DNA of 64,000 nucleotides from Nitrospira sp. (GTDB lineage Bacteria > Nitrospirota > Nitrospiria > Nitrospirales > Nitrospiraceae): the NCBI GenBank assembly GCA_030123625.1, contig CP126121.1:1466179-1530178 (forward strand). Direction: 5' to 3'. Each line of letters opens with the position of its first letter. Within the stretch, counting starts at the first letter, position 1. Under the pieces are notes generated by a model. The model was not told where the DNA came from and made no database searches. It worked only from the letters and a program-made list of their open reading frames with translations. Positions 50,141 through 57,749 of this stretch are shown here, piece by piece. Position numbers and translations under genes: made by a program.

Positions 50141-50356
50141 ATGATCCGTATCCTATGTGCTCTGCCCTTTGCCCTTCTAGCCGGGGCCATGATCGCAGGC
50201 TGTGCCGATGATTCTTATTCCGGTCGACGACCCGCGCCTGGCTACGACAACGTCAATACGGGACCGTCGCAGCCGGGTCAACAACATCGTTACGACGAAC
50301 CTCCGCCGAATTCACAACGTGATCCTTATAGCCGCAGTGGGCCTGGATACTATTAG
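50141..50356 (+). CDS. Small Pro/Tyr/Gly-rich lipoprotein
   Basis: 71 residues from the ATG at 50141, which has AAGGAGG five bases upstream (an ATG at 50123 would include that site). The signal peptide (IRILCALPFALLAGAMIAGC) ends in a good lipobox IAGC. The mature chain is low-complexity and polar: DDSYSGRRPAPGYDNVN and DEPPPNSQRDPYSRSGPGYY. It is likely an outer-membrane-anchored, disordered protein. No family is recognised. It ends 70 nt before the left end of the insertion sequence. Confidence 0.6.
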   Translation: MIRILCALPFALLAGAMIAGCADDSYSGRRPAPGYDNVNTGPSQPGQQHRYDEPPPNSQRDPYSRSGPGYY

Positions 50357-50417
50357 CAGGGCACCCTGAGTGGGGGATTAAACCAAAGGTGTGTAAGGGG
50401 GGTAGAGTGGAAATAAG

Positions 50418-50426
50418 GTCCTGACA
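50418..50426 (+). repeat. Left copy of 9-bp target-site duplication
   Basis: GTCCTGACA, directly next to the left inverted repeat of the IS; identical to 51399-51407. Confidence 0.75.
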
Positions 50427-51398
50427 TGCTCTGTAGAAAACCTCTTTCATCAGGTTGATCAGCGAGCGCTACAATGGGACATGAGTCTGACCAGTAAATC
50501 GCCAGAGCGGGTGGCGCGCGAAGCGCTGGCTGTCGCCGTTACCGCCTTGCCACGGTACCCGCACAAGTTCAGCCCGAAACTCTACACACAACCGCAACTG
50601 TTCGCCTGTCTCGTCCTCAAGACGTTTTTTCACACCGACTATCGGGGTATCGTCCAGTTGCTCGCCGACCTTCCTGAGTTGGTTCGAACCCTCGGGCTCG
50701 AGGCCGTGCCCCACTTCACCACGCTTCACAAGGCTGCCCGCCGCCTCTTGCGCCTGCCGTTGGTCCATCGCCTGCTCACGGTGACGATCCGCCGCGTGCG
50801 TCCCCGTCGTCGGCGCGTGGCGCTTGCCGCGATGGACTCAACCGGCTTCGAGTGCCGGCACATCAGTGCCTACTATGTGCGGCGTCGGTCCCGTGAGCGA
50901 AGCCTCTGGCAGACCACCACGTATACCCGTTTCAGTAAGCTTGAAGCGGTCGTCGACTGCGCCAGACACCTCATCCTCGGGGCCCTTCCGAGGCGTGGAC
51001 CACGGGTCGATGTCGATCGCTTCGTGCCGTTGTTGAACAACGCCCTTCAGCGCGTGCACATCGGCACCATCCTGGCCGATGCTGGCTACGATTCTGAGCC
51101 CAATCATCGTCATGCGCGGGAGCGCTGGGGGATTCGGTCGGTCATCCCCGCCACGGCGGGACGCCCCACCGACAAATTGCCGACCGGCCGGTACCGGCGA
51201 TTGATGAAACGACGGTTGACCAAGACCTATTGTCACTACGGACAACGGTGGCAGGTCGAGACGGTGTTCTCGATGCTCAAGCGCCGGTTGGGCTCGGCCG
51301 TCAGCGGCCGCTCGTACTGGAGTCAGTGCCGCGACCTGCTGCTCCGGGTCCTCACACACAATGTGATGATCCGTTATCCCGAGGTTTTCTACAGAGCA
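50427..51398 (+). mobile_element. Insertion sequence, IS5/IS903-like, complete
   Basis: A 972-bp element bounded by perfect 18-bp inverted repeats (50427-50444 TGCTCTGTAGAAAACCTC and its reverse complement at 51381-51398). Both ends are flanked by the identical 9-bp direct repeat GTCCTGACA. The 18-bp repeats and 9-bp duplication match the IS903 group of the IS5 family. It carries one transposase gene. Intact ends and a perfect duplication indicate a recent insertion. Confidence 0.8.
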
Positions 51399-51416
51399 GT
51401 CCTGACACCTTTTTAA
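50481..51416 (+). CDS. DDE transposase of the IS
   Basis: A 311-residue transposase. The DDE residues are seen in VALAAMDSTGFECR, GTILADAGYDSEPN and RWQVETVFSMLKRRLG. The Arg/Lys-rich N-terminal half is DNA-binding, with an HTH-like LPHFTTLHKAARRLLRLP region. The end of the gene is odd: codons run through the right inverted repeat and the 9-bp duplication, and the stop TAA at 51414-51416 lies in host DNA. The last residues, VLTPF, are thus encoded by the target sequence. The tail of the protein therefore depends on the insertion site. Confidence 0.85.
   Translation: MSLTSKSPERVAREALAVAVTALPRYPHKFSPKLYTQPQLFACLVLKTFFHTDYRGIVQLLADLPELVRTLGLEAVPHFTTLHKAARRLLRLPLVHRLLTVTIRRVRPRRRRVALAAMDSTGFECRHISAYYVRRRSRERSLWQTTTYTRFSKLEAVVDCARHLILGALPRRGPRVDVDRFVPLLNNALQRVHIGTILADAGYDSEPNHRHARERWGIRSVIPATAGRPTDKLPTGRYRRLMKRRLTKTYCHYGQRWQVETVFSMLKRRLGSAVSGRSYWSQCRDLLLRVLTHNVMIRYPEVFYRAVLTPF
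51399..51407 (+). repeat. Right copy of 9-bp target-site duplication
   Basis: GTCCTGACA, directly next to the right inverted repeat of the IS; identical to 50418-50426. Confidence 0.75.
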
Positions 51417-51596
51417 AGACTTGATTCCGCCGGCAAGCAAAGCCAACCACAGACACTGCGTAAGAGCCGGTGTTCGGCACTCCCCACATCCCAAATGTCA
51501 TTGGCATAACCCGACCAACCAATGCGGCCCACGACGGCTCATCGGCATGGTCTGATTCACGACCTGAGGACGCGGACTCCAGCGCCATAGCCCTCG

Positions 51597-51787
51597 TCAA
51601 AAATCAAAGGTGGCCGACACCAGAAAGATGGGAGGCGCTCTGGGAAAGATGCCACCGTTTACACTCCCATTCCAGCCGCCTGAGTCCAGAGATTCTCGAC
51701 GTTGGCACGAATCGCCATCGGTTTGCCATTCATGTATTCGAACCGGTACCGTGCGCCAAGATCCCATTGGGTCCAACTCGGAATCTC
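51597..51787 (-). pseudogene. C-terminal remnant of a TonB-dependent siderophore receptor, frameshifted
   Basis: One minus-strand frame encodes WDLGARYRFEYMNGKPMAIR followed by ANVENLW, the usual penultimate strands of FecA/FpvA-type receptors. The reading then shifts, and another frame continues GWNGSVNGGIFPRAPP with IFLVSATFDF and a stop, which is the family C-terminus with final Phe. The plug and most of the barrel are missing. It lies directly after a broken FecI-type sigma gene, so it is the tail of a deleted fecI-fecR-receptor locus. The RAPP here belongs to the barrel tail and is not related to the leader proteins. Confidence 0.65.
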
Positions 51788-51796
51788 CTGGGTTAG

Positions 51797-52386
51797 CTAG
51801 ATTGAGATATTGAGAGGAGGCATGCGCCACGCCAGCGCCTCGCGGCAATATCGCATGGCACGGATGACGTGTTTTTCGACCATGCTGAGCGAGATGCCGA
51901 GCTGAGCGGCGATCGCCTCCTGGCTTACATTGTGAAATCGATAGAGATGAAGACTTCCTTACAGCGGGGAGGCAGACAGTCGATGACATTCATGATCCGT
52001 TGCAATTGTTGGATCACATTGACGACGCGATCCGGCGTACGGACATCGGCTTCCTCGAGCACGGTCTCGGAGCTGGCCTCATGTCCAGAAGACGAAACAG
52101 TCGTCTCGCGCTGCCGCGTCCCGTGATTGATGGCCAGGTTAGCGGCCGTACAAAATAAATAGGCTCGCGCATCACGAACTTCGGTGAGGGGCGACGCGCT
52201 CATGAGTTTGACGAAGGCTTCCTGAATCAGGTCGGACACCGTGTGAGGGCTGGAAATCCGGCTGGACAGAAATCGCCTGAGATCGCCTGACGCAAAGCGA
52301 AACAGTTGTTCGAAGTCGAGCGCCGCCACAGTGAGAAGCTCCGAAAAGACCTCCCTAGCCGAAGGAATTGCTGCCCGGCCCAGCAT
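51797..52386 (-). pseudogene. FecI-type ECF sigma factor, frameshifted
   Basis: Region 2 is intact in one frame (EVFSELLTVAALDFEQLFRF, DLIQEAFVKLMSAS, ARAYLFCTAANLAINHGTRQ). After LPPRCKEVFIS the frame runs into a stop at 51925, but the next frame continues LYRFHNVSQEAIAAQLGISL and SMVEKHVIRAMRYCR, which is a perfect region 4 helix-turn-helix. A single-base loss near 51946 explains this. The gene is therefore inactive unless there is a sequencing error. The expected fecR and receptor genes downstream are deleted except for the tail at 51597. Confidence 0.75.
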
Positions 52387-52540
52387 GAGATAGAACCATA
52401 CCGTCGACTGTGCCCATCAAAAACCTTGATTAAATGGCCTCTTACGTTGGCGGCAGGCCTGCTCTCTAAAAATCAAATGTCACGATATATCCGTCGGACG
52501 ATTCCGTCGCCTATATGAACGGGACGTGCACTTCGCCCGA

Positions 52541-52576
52541 TAAAAAACCCACGAGCATCGAAGACGATGCCGTGGG
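52541..52576 (-). terminator. Rho-independent terminator, minus strand
   Basis: On the minus strand a 12-bp stem with one bulge (CCCACGGCATCG / CGATGCTCGTGGG, loop TCTT) is followed by TTTTTT. No annotated minus-strand gene lies just upstream, so it may end a small RNA from within 52577-52896. Confidence 0.75.
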
Positions 52577-52896
52577 CTCCGTTCGTCGAGAACGCTGGCC
52601 TCGAAAAGCCTAGCAATGTCTGCTTACACCGGAGGCCTGACTGATGCTACTTCAACTCAGACCACTTAGCGGTATCTTTAAATCAGACCGTCTAACGATT
52701 AATGGAAATCAAAACTCCATGCAAAGAGTCTGTCTCAGCTACTATTAAATTAAATGGAAGACGTTCGAATCCATCCACCCCTCACCTAACCGAGATCCGC
52801 AAGGACTGGCTCCCTATCTCTTTCCCCTGTTCAGTCTCATTCCTCCTGATTCTGCCTTGACTTAAAGCACTTCCGGAGGCTACTCTGTTTCCCCTT
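52577..52896. other. Gene-free segment bounded by outward terminators; possible small RNA
   Basis: 320 bases with no supported protein gene. A minus-strand terminator lies at its left end and a plus-strand terminator at its right end. A transcript on either strand would be properly ended. The segment is less GC-rich than its surroundings. A T-loop-like GTTCGAATCC at 52763-52772 lacks a tRNA around it. I cannot name an RNA family. Confidence 0.3.
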
Positions 52897-52950
52897 CGAC
52901 ACCCAACGATGGGCAGGATGCTGCCCATAAGCTAGGGGTGTCGCTTTTTT
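52897..52950 (+). terminator. Rho-independent terminator, plus strand
   Basis: Nested stems CGACACCC/GGGTGTCG outside and ATGGGCAG/CTGCCCAT inside (loop GATG) are followed by CTTTTTT. It lies 30 bases before the midA start. It could end an RNA from 52577-52896 or act as an attenuator for midA-nuo. Confidence 0.65.
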
Positions 52951-52980
52951 CCGTCTTAGGATGGTGAATTGGAGCTTTCC

Positions 52981-54156
52981 GTGAGCACAGGGCATCCGGA
53001 ACTCATTGCCGCCATTGTCTCTGAGATCGCCGCTTCCGGTCCGATTCCGTTTGTTCGTTTCATGGAGTTGGCTCTCTATCACCCGCAATTCGGCTATTAC
53101 ATGCGTAGCCCCGAGCCACCGCAAGAACGGATCGGCCGGCGGGGTGATTTTTACACGAGCTCGGATGTCCATCCTATCCTTGGACAAATTCTGGCCAAAC
53201 AGGCTGAACAGATGTACCGACTACTCGGCCAACCCCATCCCTTTACCATCGTTGAAATGGGGCCAGGCAAGGGCTTGCTCGCGAAGCACATCCTGACGAC
53301 ATGCGCACATCGCTATCGTTCGTTGTTTCAGCATCTTCGGTATGTCCTGGTAGACCGAAGCCCGGCCATGCGCGAGTTGCAGCGCCGGAATCTCACTCCC
53401 TGGCTGGATCGAGCAGCCCTACTGACATGGATGGACGACCTGGCGAATGTGGCCCCTCACGGTCTGACCGGTTTGTTCTTCAGCAATGAACTCGTGGACT
53501 CGTTTTCGGTCCACCGCGTTCAGGTCACAGTCAAGGGAATCGAGGAACTCTGGGTCGACTATCGAGACGGAAAGTTCGTTGAGTGTCTCATGCCCCTGTC
53601 GTCGGACACCGTGCTCCATCGTCTTCGCCGCATGGACGCCGGTTGGCCGGAAGGCTATCGAACCGAGATCAACCTCCAAGCATTGGAATGGATGAAGCAA
53701 GTCGCTCAGCGTCTGGATCGTGGATTTGTGATCACCATCGATTACGGCCACACGGCACAGGACCTCTATCGGTCCGACCGAAAACACGGTACATTTCTTT
53801 GCTATTCCCGACAATCCGTAAACGAAGACCCGTTCCTGCGCGTGGGCGAGCAGGACATGACCGCCCATGTGGATTTTTCGAGCTTAGCGGCGACCGGTGA
53901 AGAGCAAAAACTCCACATGACCGGATTCACGAACCAGATGAGTTTTCTCATGGGGCTCGGCGCCGAACAGATGATCGCGGAGTTGGAGCAGGACAGTCCG
54001 CAGTTCAAAGCGGCGATTCATCTGTTGAGACCGAACGGCATGGGTACGACGTTTAAGGTCCTCATCCAACACAAGGGGATCCAGCAGCCTGAACTTGACG
54101 GCTTGCGGTACAAACCGTTTTTTGATTCGGCGCTCACAGAGCAATCAGCCGCGTGA
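52981..54156 (+). CDS. MidA/NDUFAF7-type SAM-dependent methyltransferase
   Basis: About 391 residues from the GTG at 52981 (TTGGAG upstream; a TTG at 52969 is also possible). It belongs to the DUF185/MidA family: IPFVRFMELALYHPQFGYYM, GRRGDFYTSSDVHPILGQIL, the SAM-binding VEMGPGKGLLAKHIL and the conserved TGLFFSNELVDSFSVHRV. Mitochondrial NDUFAF7 symmetrically dimethylates an Arg of NDUFS2 (the NuoD homologue) during complex I assembly. That Arg is conserved in the NuoCD protein encoded 1.1 kb downstream (LHRG, R238). The gene sits 52 nt before nuoA in the same direction, so a complex I assembly role is a strong inference. Confidence 0.85.
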   Translation: MSTGHPELIAAIVSEIAASGPIPFVRFMELALYHPQFGYYMRSPEPPQERIGRRGDFYTSSDVHPILGQILAKQAEQMYRLLGQPHPFTIVEMGPGKGLLAKHILTTCAHRYRSLFQHLRYVLVDRSPAMRELQRRNLTPWLDRAALLTWMDDLANVAPHGLTGLFFSNELVDSFSVHRVQVTVKGIEELWVDYRDGKFVECLMPLSSDTVLHRLRRMDAGWPEGYRTEINLQALEWMKQVAQRLDRGFVITIDYGHTAQDLYRSDRKHGTFLCYSRQSVNEDPFLRVGEQDMTAHVDFSSLAATGEEQKLHMTGFTNQMSFLMGLGAEQMIAELEQDSPQFKAAIHLLRPNGMGTTFKVLIQHKGIQQPELDGLRYKPFFDSALTEQSAA

Positions 54157-54208
54157 GGAATTCGCATGGCGGCATTACCGACGTTCGATAACGTGTTCCG
54201 AGGTCTGT

Positions 54209-54580
54209 ATGGGTGACGCAGCCGTCCCGGAAAACTATATTCCGATCCTCATTTTCATCGGGGTGGGTATTGCGCTCGGAACGCTGACCCTTTTGCTCGG
54301 GAAGTTTGTCCGTCCCAACCAACCTTATCGGGCAAAGTTAGCCCCGTACGAGAGCGGCAGTCCGCTGTTTCAGGACGCCCGCGTACAGTTTCCGATTCGG
54401 TACTACATCATCGCGATGCTCTTTGTCATTTTTGATATCGAGATCGTCTTCATGTTTCCCTGGGCTGTTGCATTCCACAGTCTTGGGCTGGTTGGATTAA
54501 TAGAGATGGTCTTGTTCATTGCCATCCTCGTGGTTGGATTCTGGTATGCATGGAAGAAGGGAGCGCTGGAGTGGGATTGA
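54209..54580 (+). CDS. nuoA: NADH-quinone oxidoreductase subunit A
   Basis: 123 residues from the ATG at 54209 with GAGG upstream. Three membrane helices: PILIFIGVGIALGTLTLLLG, IRYYIIAMLFVIFDIEIVFM and MVLFIAILVVGFWYAWKKG. The conserved loop PNQPYRAKLAPYESGSPLFQ carries the Cys-equivalent and acidic residues at the quinone site entry; here the usual Cys of the ECG motif is replaced by Ser (ESGSP), as in many bacteria. It is part of the complex I membrane arm next to NuoH. It begins the nuo operon. Confidence 0.94.
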   Translation: MGDAAVPENYIPILIFIGVGIALGTLTLLLGKFVRPNQPYRAKLAPYESGSPLFQDARVQFPIRYYIIAMLFVIFDIEIVFMFPWAVAFHSLGLVGLIEMVLFIAILVVGFWYAWKKGALEWD

Positions 54581-54590
54581 GGACGTTATA

Positions 54591-54697
54591 CGTGAATCGT
54601 TAATGGTTAATCGAATGAAACAAAACGCTAACTATTTATCTCATGGCCTGCATCATCATTATCTTGCGAATTTACGATTAACGTTTAACGAATAACG
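54591..54697. repeat. nuoA-nuoB spacer with imperfect inverted repeat
   Basis: Arms of 23 bases at 54591-54613 and 54675-54697 match at 19 of 23 positions (first starts CGTGAATCGTTAATGG, second ends CGTTTAACGAATAACG). A long hairpin can form in the polycistronic mRNA. Similar AT-rich hairpins lie in the other nuo spacers. Confidence 0.5.
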
Positions 54698-54704
54698 ACG
54701 CATT

Positions 54705-55184
54705 ATGAGCCTACTAGAACGCCAGTTTGACGCGAATATCGTGACGACGAATCTGGATGCAGTCGTCAATTGGGCGAGGAAGTCGGCCTTGTGGCCCATG
54801 ACCTTCGGGCTGGCCTGCTGCGCCATTGAAATGATCGCCAGCGTCTCCTCCCGCTATGACCTGGACCGTTTCGGCGCCGGTGTCTTTCGCGCATCCCCCA
54901 GACAATCCGATCTCATGATTGTCGCGGGAACGGTCTCGCGCAAGATGGCGCCGGTCATTCGACGGATCTACGACCAAATGCCTGAGCCTCGATATGTGAT
55001 CTGCATGGGCTCGTGCGCGACCTCGGGCAATCACTACAACAGCTATGCGGTCGTCCAGGGTGTGGATCAGATCGTGCCGGTTGATGTCTATGTACCCGGC
55101 TGCCCTCCGAGACCGGAAGCCTTGCTGGACGGACTGCTGAAGTTACAGGAAAAGATCCAGCGAGAGAGAGTGTTCGTGAAATGA
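54705..55184 (+). CDS. nuoB: NADH-quinone oxidoreductase subunit B
   Basis: A 159-residue subunit that carries cluster N2, the last iron-sulfur centre before quinone. Ligands are the tandem Cys in [12 protein letters not shown], the Cys in [11 protein letters not shown] and the Cys in [13 protein letters not shown]. It sits at the junction of the peripheral and membrane arms. The protein is of normal length with the family N-terminus [20 protein letters not shown]. It lies 124 nt after nuoA, a wide gap filled by a hairpin repeat. Confidence 0.96.
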   Translation: MSLLERQFDANIVTTNLDAVVNWARKSALWPMTFGLACCAIEMIASVSSRYDLDRFGAGVFRASPRQSDLMIVAGTVSRKMAPVIRRIYDQMPEPRYVICMGSCATSGNHYNSYAVVQGVDQIVPVDVYVPGCPPRPEALLDGLLKLQEKIQRERVFVK

Positions 55185-55272
55185 CCGGCGAGATGGGCGA
55201 GAGAAGCAAGAAAAGCACGAATGGCGAGTCTCGCTATTCGTGCGAGTCGCGCACGTCCCGCTGAATGACGCC
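55185..55272. other. nuoB-nuoCD spacer with hairpin
   Basis: An inverted repeat GCACGAATGGCGAG/CGCTATTCGTGC lies at about 55215-55243, just before the nuoCD start. It could reduce read-through translation or protect the mRNA. A GTG at 55240 inside it is in frame with nuoCD but lacks a ribosome site. Confidence 0.45.
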
Positions 55273-57024
55273 ATGCAATCTCTCATTGAAACGTTACTCA
55301 ATAAGTTCCCGGAGGCGGTGCTTTCCGTCGATGTCGATACGGCCCGATCGGAAACGACGGTTCAGGTCGCTGCGCCGAGGATCTTGGAGGTCGCTCGTTT
55401 TTTGCACGACGACCCGGAGGCTTGTTTCGATCACATCACCGATATCTGCTCCGCCGACTATCCTGCCGATCAGGAGCGGTTTGAAGTCATCTATCTCTTG
55501 TTGTCGCTTCCGCATGGCAGACGAATTCGCCTCAAGACCCGAGTCACCGAAGACAACCCCTCGCTCGATTCAGTCACAAGCATCTGGCGCGGCGCGACAT
55601 TCTTAGAACGCGAAGTCTACGACATGATGGGAATCCGGTTTTCAGGCCACCCGGACCTTCGCCGCATCCTCCTGCCTGAAGACTATGCGGAAGGATATCC
55701 GCTGCGAAAGGACTTCCCGACGGAAGGTCGAGGATGGCGGAGTCGGTTCGACTTTATCCCGCGCCTCGATGAACCGCCGGTCGAGCACATCGAAGGCGAG
55801 GTTCCCGAGGCAGAGAAGAAGTTGTTCCTCTCTGAGCCGACCGGAACTTCATCGAACCGGCGGGAAGAACTGTTGCTGAATATGGGCCCCCAACATCCGA
55901 GCACGCACGGCGTGGTCCGGGTCGTTCTCGAACTGGACGGAGAGCGGATCGTCAAGGCGACGCCGGATCTGGGATACCTCCATCGGGGTGTCGAGAAACT
56001 GGCCGAGGGCCTCGCCTACATGCAGATCATTCCCCATACCGACCGACTCGACTATGTCTGCGCAATGGCCAACAATTATGCCTATGTGCGCGCCGTTGAG
56101 AAGCTCATCGGTATCACGGTGCCTGAACGAGCCGAGTATATCCGTACCATTGTCGCGGAGATGCAGCGCATTCTGGGACATCTGTTCTGGTTGGGGGCGC
56201 AGGCGCTGGATATCGGAGCCATGACGATCTTCTTCTGGACGTTTCGCGAGCGGGAAACCTTGCTCGACATGTTTGAACGGCTGTGCGGAGCCAGGCTGAC
56301 CTTGAATTATTATCGGATCGGCGGCGTGGACAGCGATTTCACTCCCGAATTGGTGTCTCGACTCAAGGCGTTTCTGGAGACATTCCCACAAAAAGTGAAC
56401 GAGTATGATTCGCTGCTCGCAGGCAACCGGATTTGGTTGGGTCGGACGAAGCATGTCGCCGTCATCTCCGGAGAAGACGCGATCAATTTCGGCATGACCG
56501 GCCCGGCCTTGCGGGGATCCGGTGTGTCCTATGATGTGCGCAAACTCGAACCTTACGGTGTCTACCATAAAGTGGACTGGGAAGTGCCTGTCGGCAAAAA
56601 CGGCGATACTTACGATCGCTATTGGATTCGTGTCGAAGAGATGCGTCAGAGCGCACGGATCATCTCGCAATGTCTCGACCAGATGCCGCCTGGGCCGATC
56701 ATCGCCGATATGCCGCAATACATTCCGCCGCCCAAGCCGCAAGTGATGCGCGACATGGAAAGCTTGATTCATCATTTCATCATCTTCACCCAAGGGTTCA
56801 AGCCGCCGAGGGGGGAAACCTATTGCGCGACGGAGGCGCCCAAGGGGGAATTGGGATTTTTTATCATTAGTGACGGATCTCCACGCCCTTATCGGTTGAA
56901 AATTCGCTCACCCTCCTTCATCCACATGGGCGCATTCGACCATATGGCACGCGGCTATTTGATTTCCGACATCATCACGATTTTCGGGACCTACGATGTG
57001 GTCATGGGAGAGTGCGATCGGTGA
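55273..57024 (+). CDS. nuoCD: Fused NADH-quinone oxidoreductase subunit C/D
   Basis: About 583 residues from the ATG at 55273. Residues ~1-190 are the NuoC (30 kDa) domain with ERFEVIYLLLSLPHGRRIRL and the signature WRGATFLEREVYDMMGIRFSG. Residues ~200-583 are NuoD (49 kDa) with LLNMGPQHPSTHGVVRVVLE, the quinone-site His in that GPQHPSTHG motif, and the C-terminal DIITIFGTYDVVMGECDR. R238 in GYLHRGVEKLAEG corresponds to the Arg dimethylated by NDUFAF7 in mitochondria. The fusion of C and D is known in E. coli and others. It forms part of the quinone-reduction module with NuoB. Confidence 0.95.
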   Translation: MQSLIETLLNKFPEAVLSVDVDTARSETTVQVAAPRILEVARFLHDDPEACFDHITDICSADYPADQERFEVIYLLLSLPHGRRIRLKTRVTEDNPSLDSVTSIWRGATFLEREVYDMMGIRFSGHPDLRRILLPEDYAEGYPLRKDFPTEGRGWRSRFDFIPRLDEPPVEHIEGEVPEAEKKLFLSEPTGTSSNRREELLLNMGPQHPSTHGVVRVVLELDGERIVKATPDLGYLHRGVEKLAEGLAYMQIIPHTDRLDYVCAMANNYAYVRAVEKLIGITVPERAEYIRTIVAEMQRILGHLFWLGAQALDIGAMTIFFWTFRERETLLDMFERLCGARLTLNYYRIGGVDSDFTPELVSRLKAFLETFPQKVNEYDSLLAGNRIWLGRTKHVAVISGEDAINFGMTGPALRGSGVSYDVRKLEPYGVYHKVDWEVPVGKNGDTYDRYWIRVEEMRQSARIISQCLDQMPPGPIIADMPQYIPPPKPQVMRDMESLIHHFIIFTQGFKPPRGETYCATEAPKGELGFFIISDGSPRPYRLKIRSPSFIHMGAFDHMARGYLISDIITIFGTYDVVMGECDR

Positions 57025-57030
57025 GCACAG

Positions 57031-57120
57031 AATGGTTGATGGATAATGGATCATGCGAGTGTCGCGTTTCATCGGGACACAGCATCAACCATTCACCATT
57101 TAACCATTTGCACATGTGAG
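57031..57120. repeat. nuoCD-nuoE spacer hairpin repeat
   Basis: The left arm AATGGTTGATGGATAATGG (57031-57049) can pair imperfectly with the right stretch CATCAACCATTCACCATTTA plus ACCATT at about 57082-57108. The sequence is AT-rich against its GC-rich surroundings and resembles the nuoE-nuoF spacer. Confidence 0.45.
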
Positions 57121-57132
57121 AAGATGTAATCG

Positions 57133-57663
57133 ATGCTGATAGATAAATACAAAGACGAGATATCGGACATCCTGAGCCGCTACCCGGTGAAGCGGTCGGC
57201 CCTGATCCCCCTGCTCTACCTCGCTCAGCGCGATCAAGGCTACGTGACCGAGTCGGCAATGCAGGAGATCGCGCATCTTCTCAGGCTGACGCCTCCGCAG
57301 GTCTATGAGACGATCACGTTTTACACGATGTTTAACCTGAAGCCGACAGGCAAATTCCATATTCAGGTATGCAAGTCCCTCATGTGCGCTCTTGTCGGCT
57401 CGGATACGGTGATCGAATGGATCAAAACGAAGTTGGGAATTGCCCCGGGTGAATCGACGGTAGACGGACTATTCAGCCTCAGTACGGTGGAATGTTTGGC
57501 CGCCTGTGGGACCGGCCCCATGATGCAGGTCAACGATGACTACTATGAGCGGCTGACCGAGGACAAATTGGACCGGATTTTGGCCGATCTGCGATCGACA
57601 GGAAGCAGTCCACTGAAGAGCGGGCCGTTTATGTGGCCGGAGCCCGTCAGCACAAAGCGCTGA
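57133..57663 (+). CDS. nuoE: NADH-quinone oxidoreductase subunit E
   Basis: A 176-residue thioredoxin-like subunit that binds the [2Fe-2S] cluster N1a. Ligands are the C-x4-C of HIQVCKSLMCALVG and the C-x3-C of STVECLAACGTGPMM. The helical N-terminus (RYPVKRSALIPLLYLAQRDQ, LRLTPPQVYETITFYTMF) is as in the family. It works with NuoF at the NADH-oxidising tip. About 108 nt separate it from nuoCD and 86 nt from nuoF; both gaps hold hairpin repeats. Confidence 0.94.
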   Translation: MLIDKYKDEISDILSRYPVKRSALIPLLYLAQRDQGYVTESAMQEIAHLLRLTPPQVYETITFYTMFNLKPTGKFHIQVCKSLMCALVGSDTVIEWIKTKLGIAPGESTVDGLFSLSTVECLAACGTGPMMQVNDDYYERLTEDKLDRILADLRSTGSSPLKSGPFMWPEPVSTKR

Positions 57664-57749
57664 CGGAAATGGTTTATGATGATGGTTCATGGATGATGGG
57701 CGATTCATCAACCATTGTCCATTAACCATCAACCATCGATAGGGAAACG
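57664..57749. repeat. nuoE-nuoF spacer hairpin repeat
   Basis: ATGGTTCATGGATGATGG on the left pairs imperfectly with CCATTGTCCATTAACCATCA plus ACCAT on the right. It uses the same ATGGTTNATGG words as the spacer before nuoE, so the two look like members of one repeat family. Confidence 0.45.

Noticed and set aside
51597..51989. A further RAPP-type leader protein, because the frame contains FPRAPPIFLVSATFDF
   Set aside because: The surroundings are those of a TonB-receptor C-terminus, there is no signal peptide or metal motif, and the frame is a broken remnant.
52755..52790. tRNA T-arm-like sequence GTTCGAATCC followed by CCACCCC, perhaps a tRNA or tmRNA 3' end
   Set aside because: No matching acceptor, D-arm or anticodon arm, no tmRNA tag frame and no CCA end in the right place. 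It could be an old attachment-site trace but cannot be supported.
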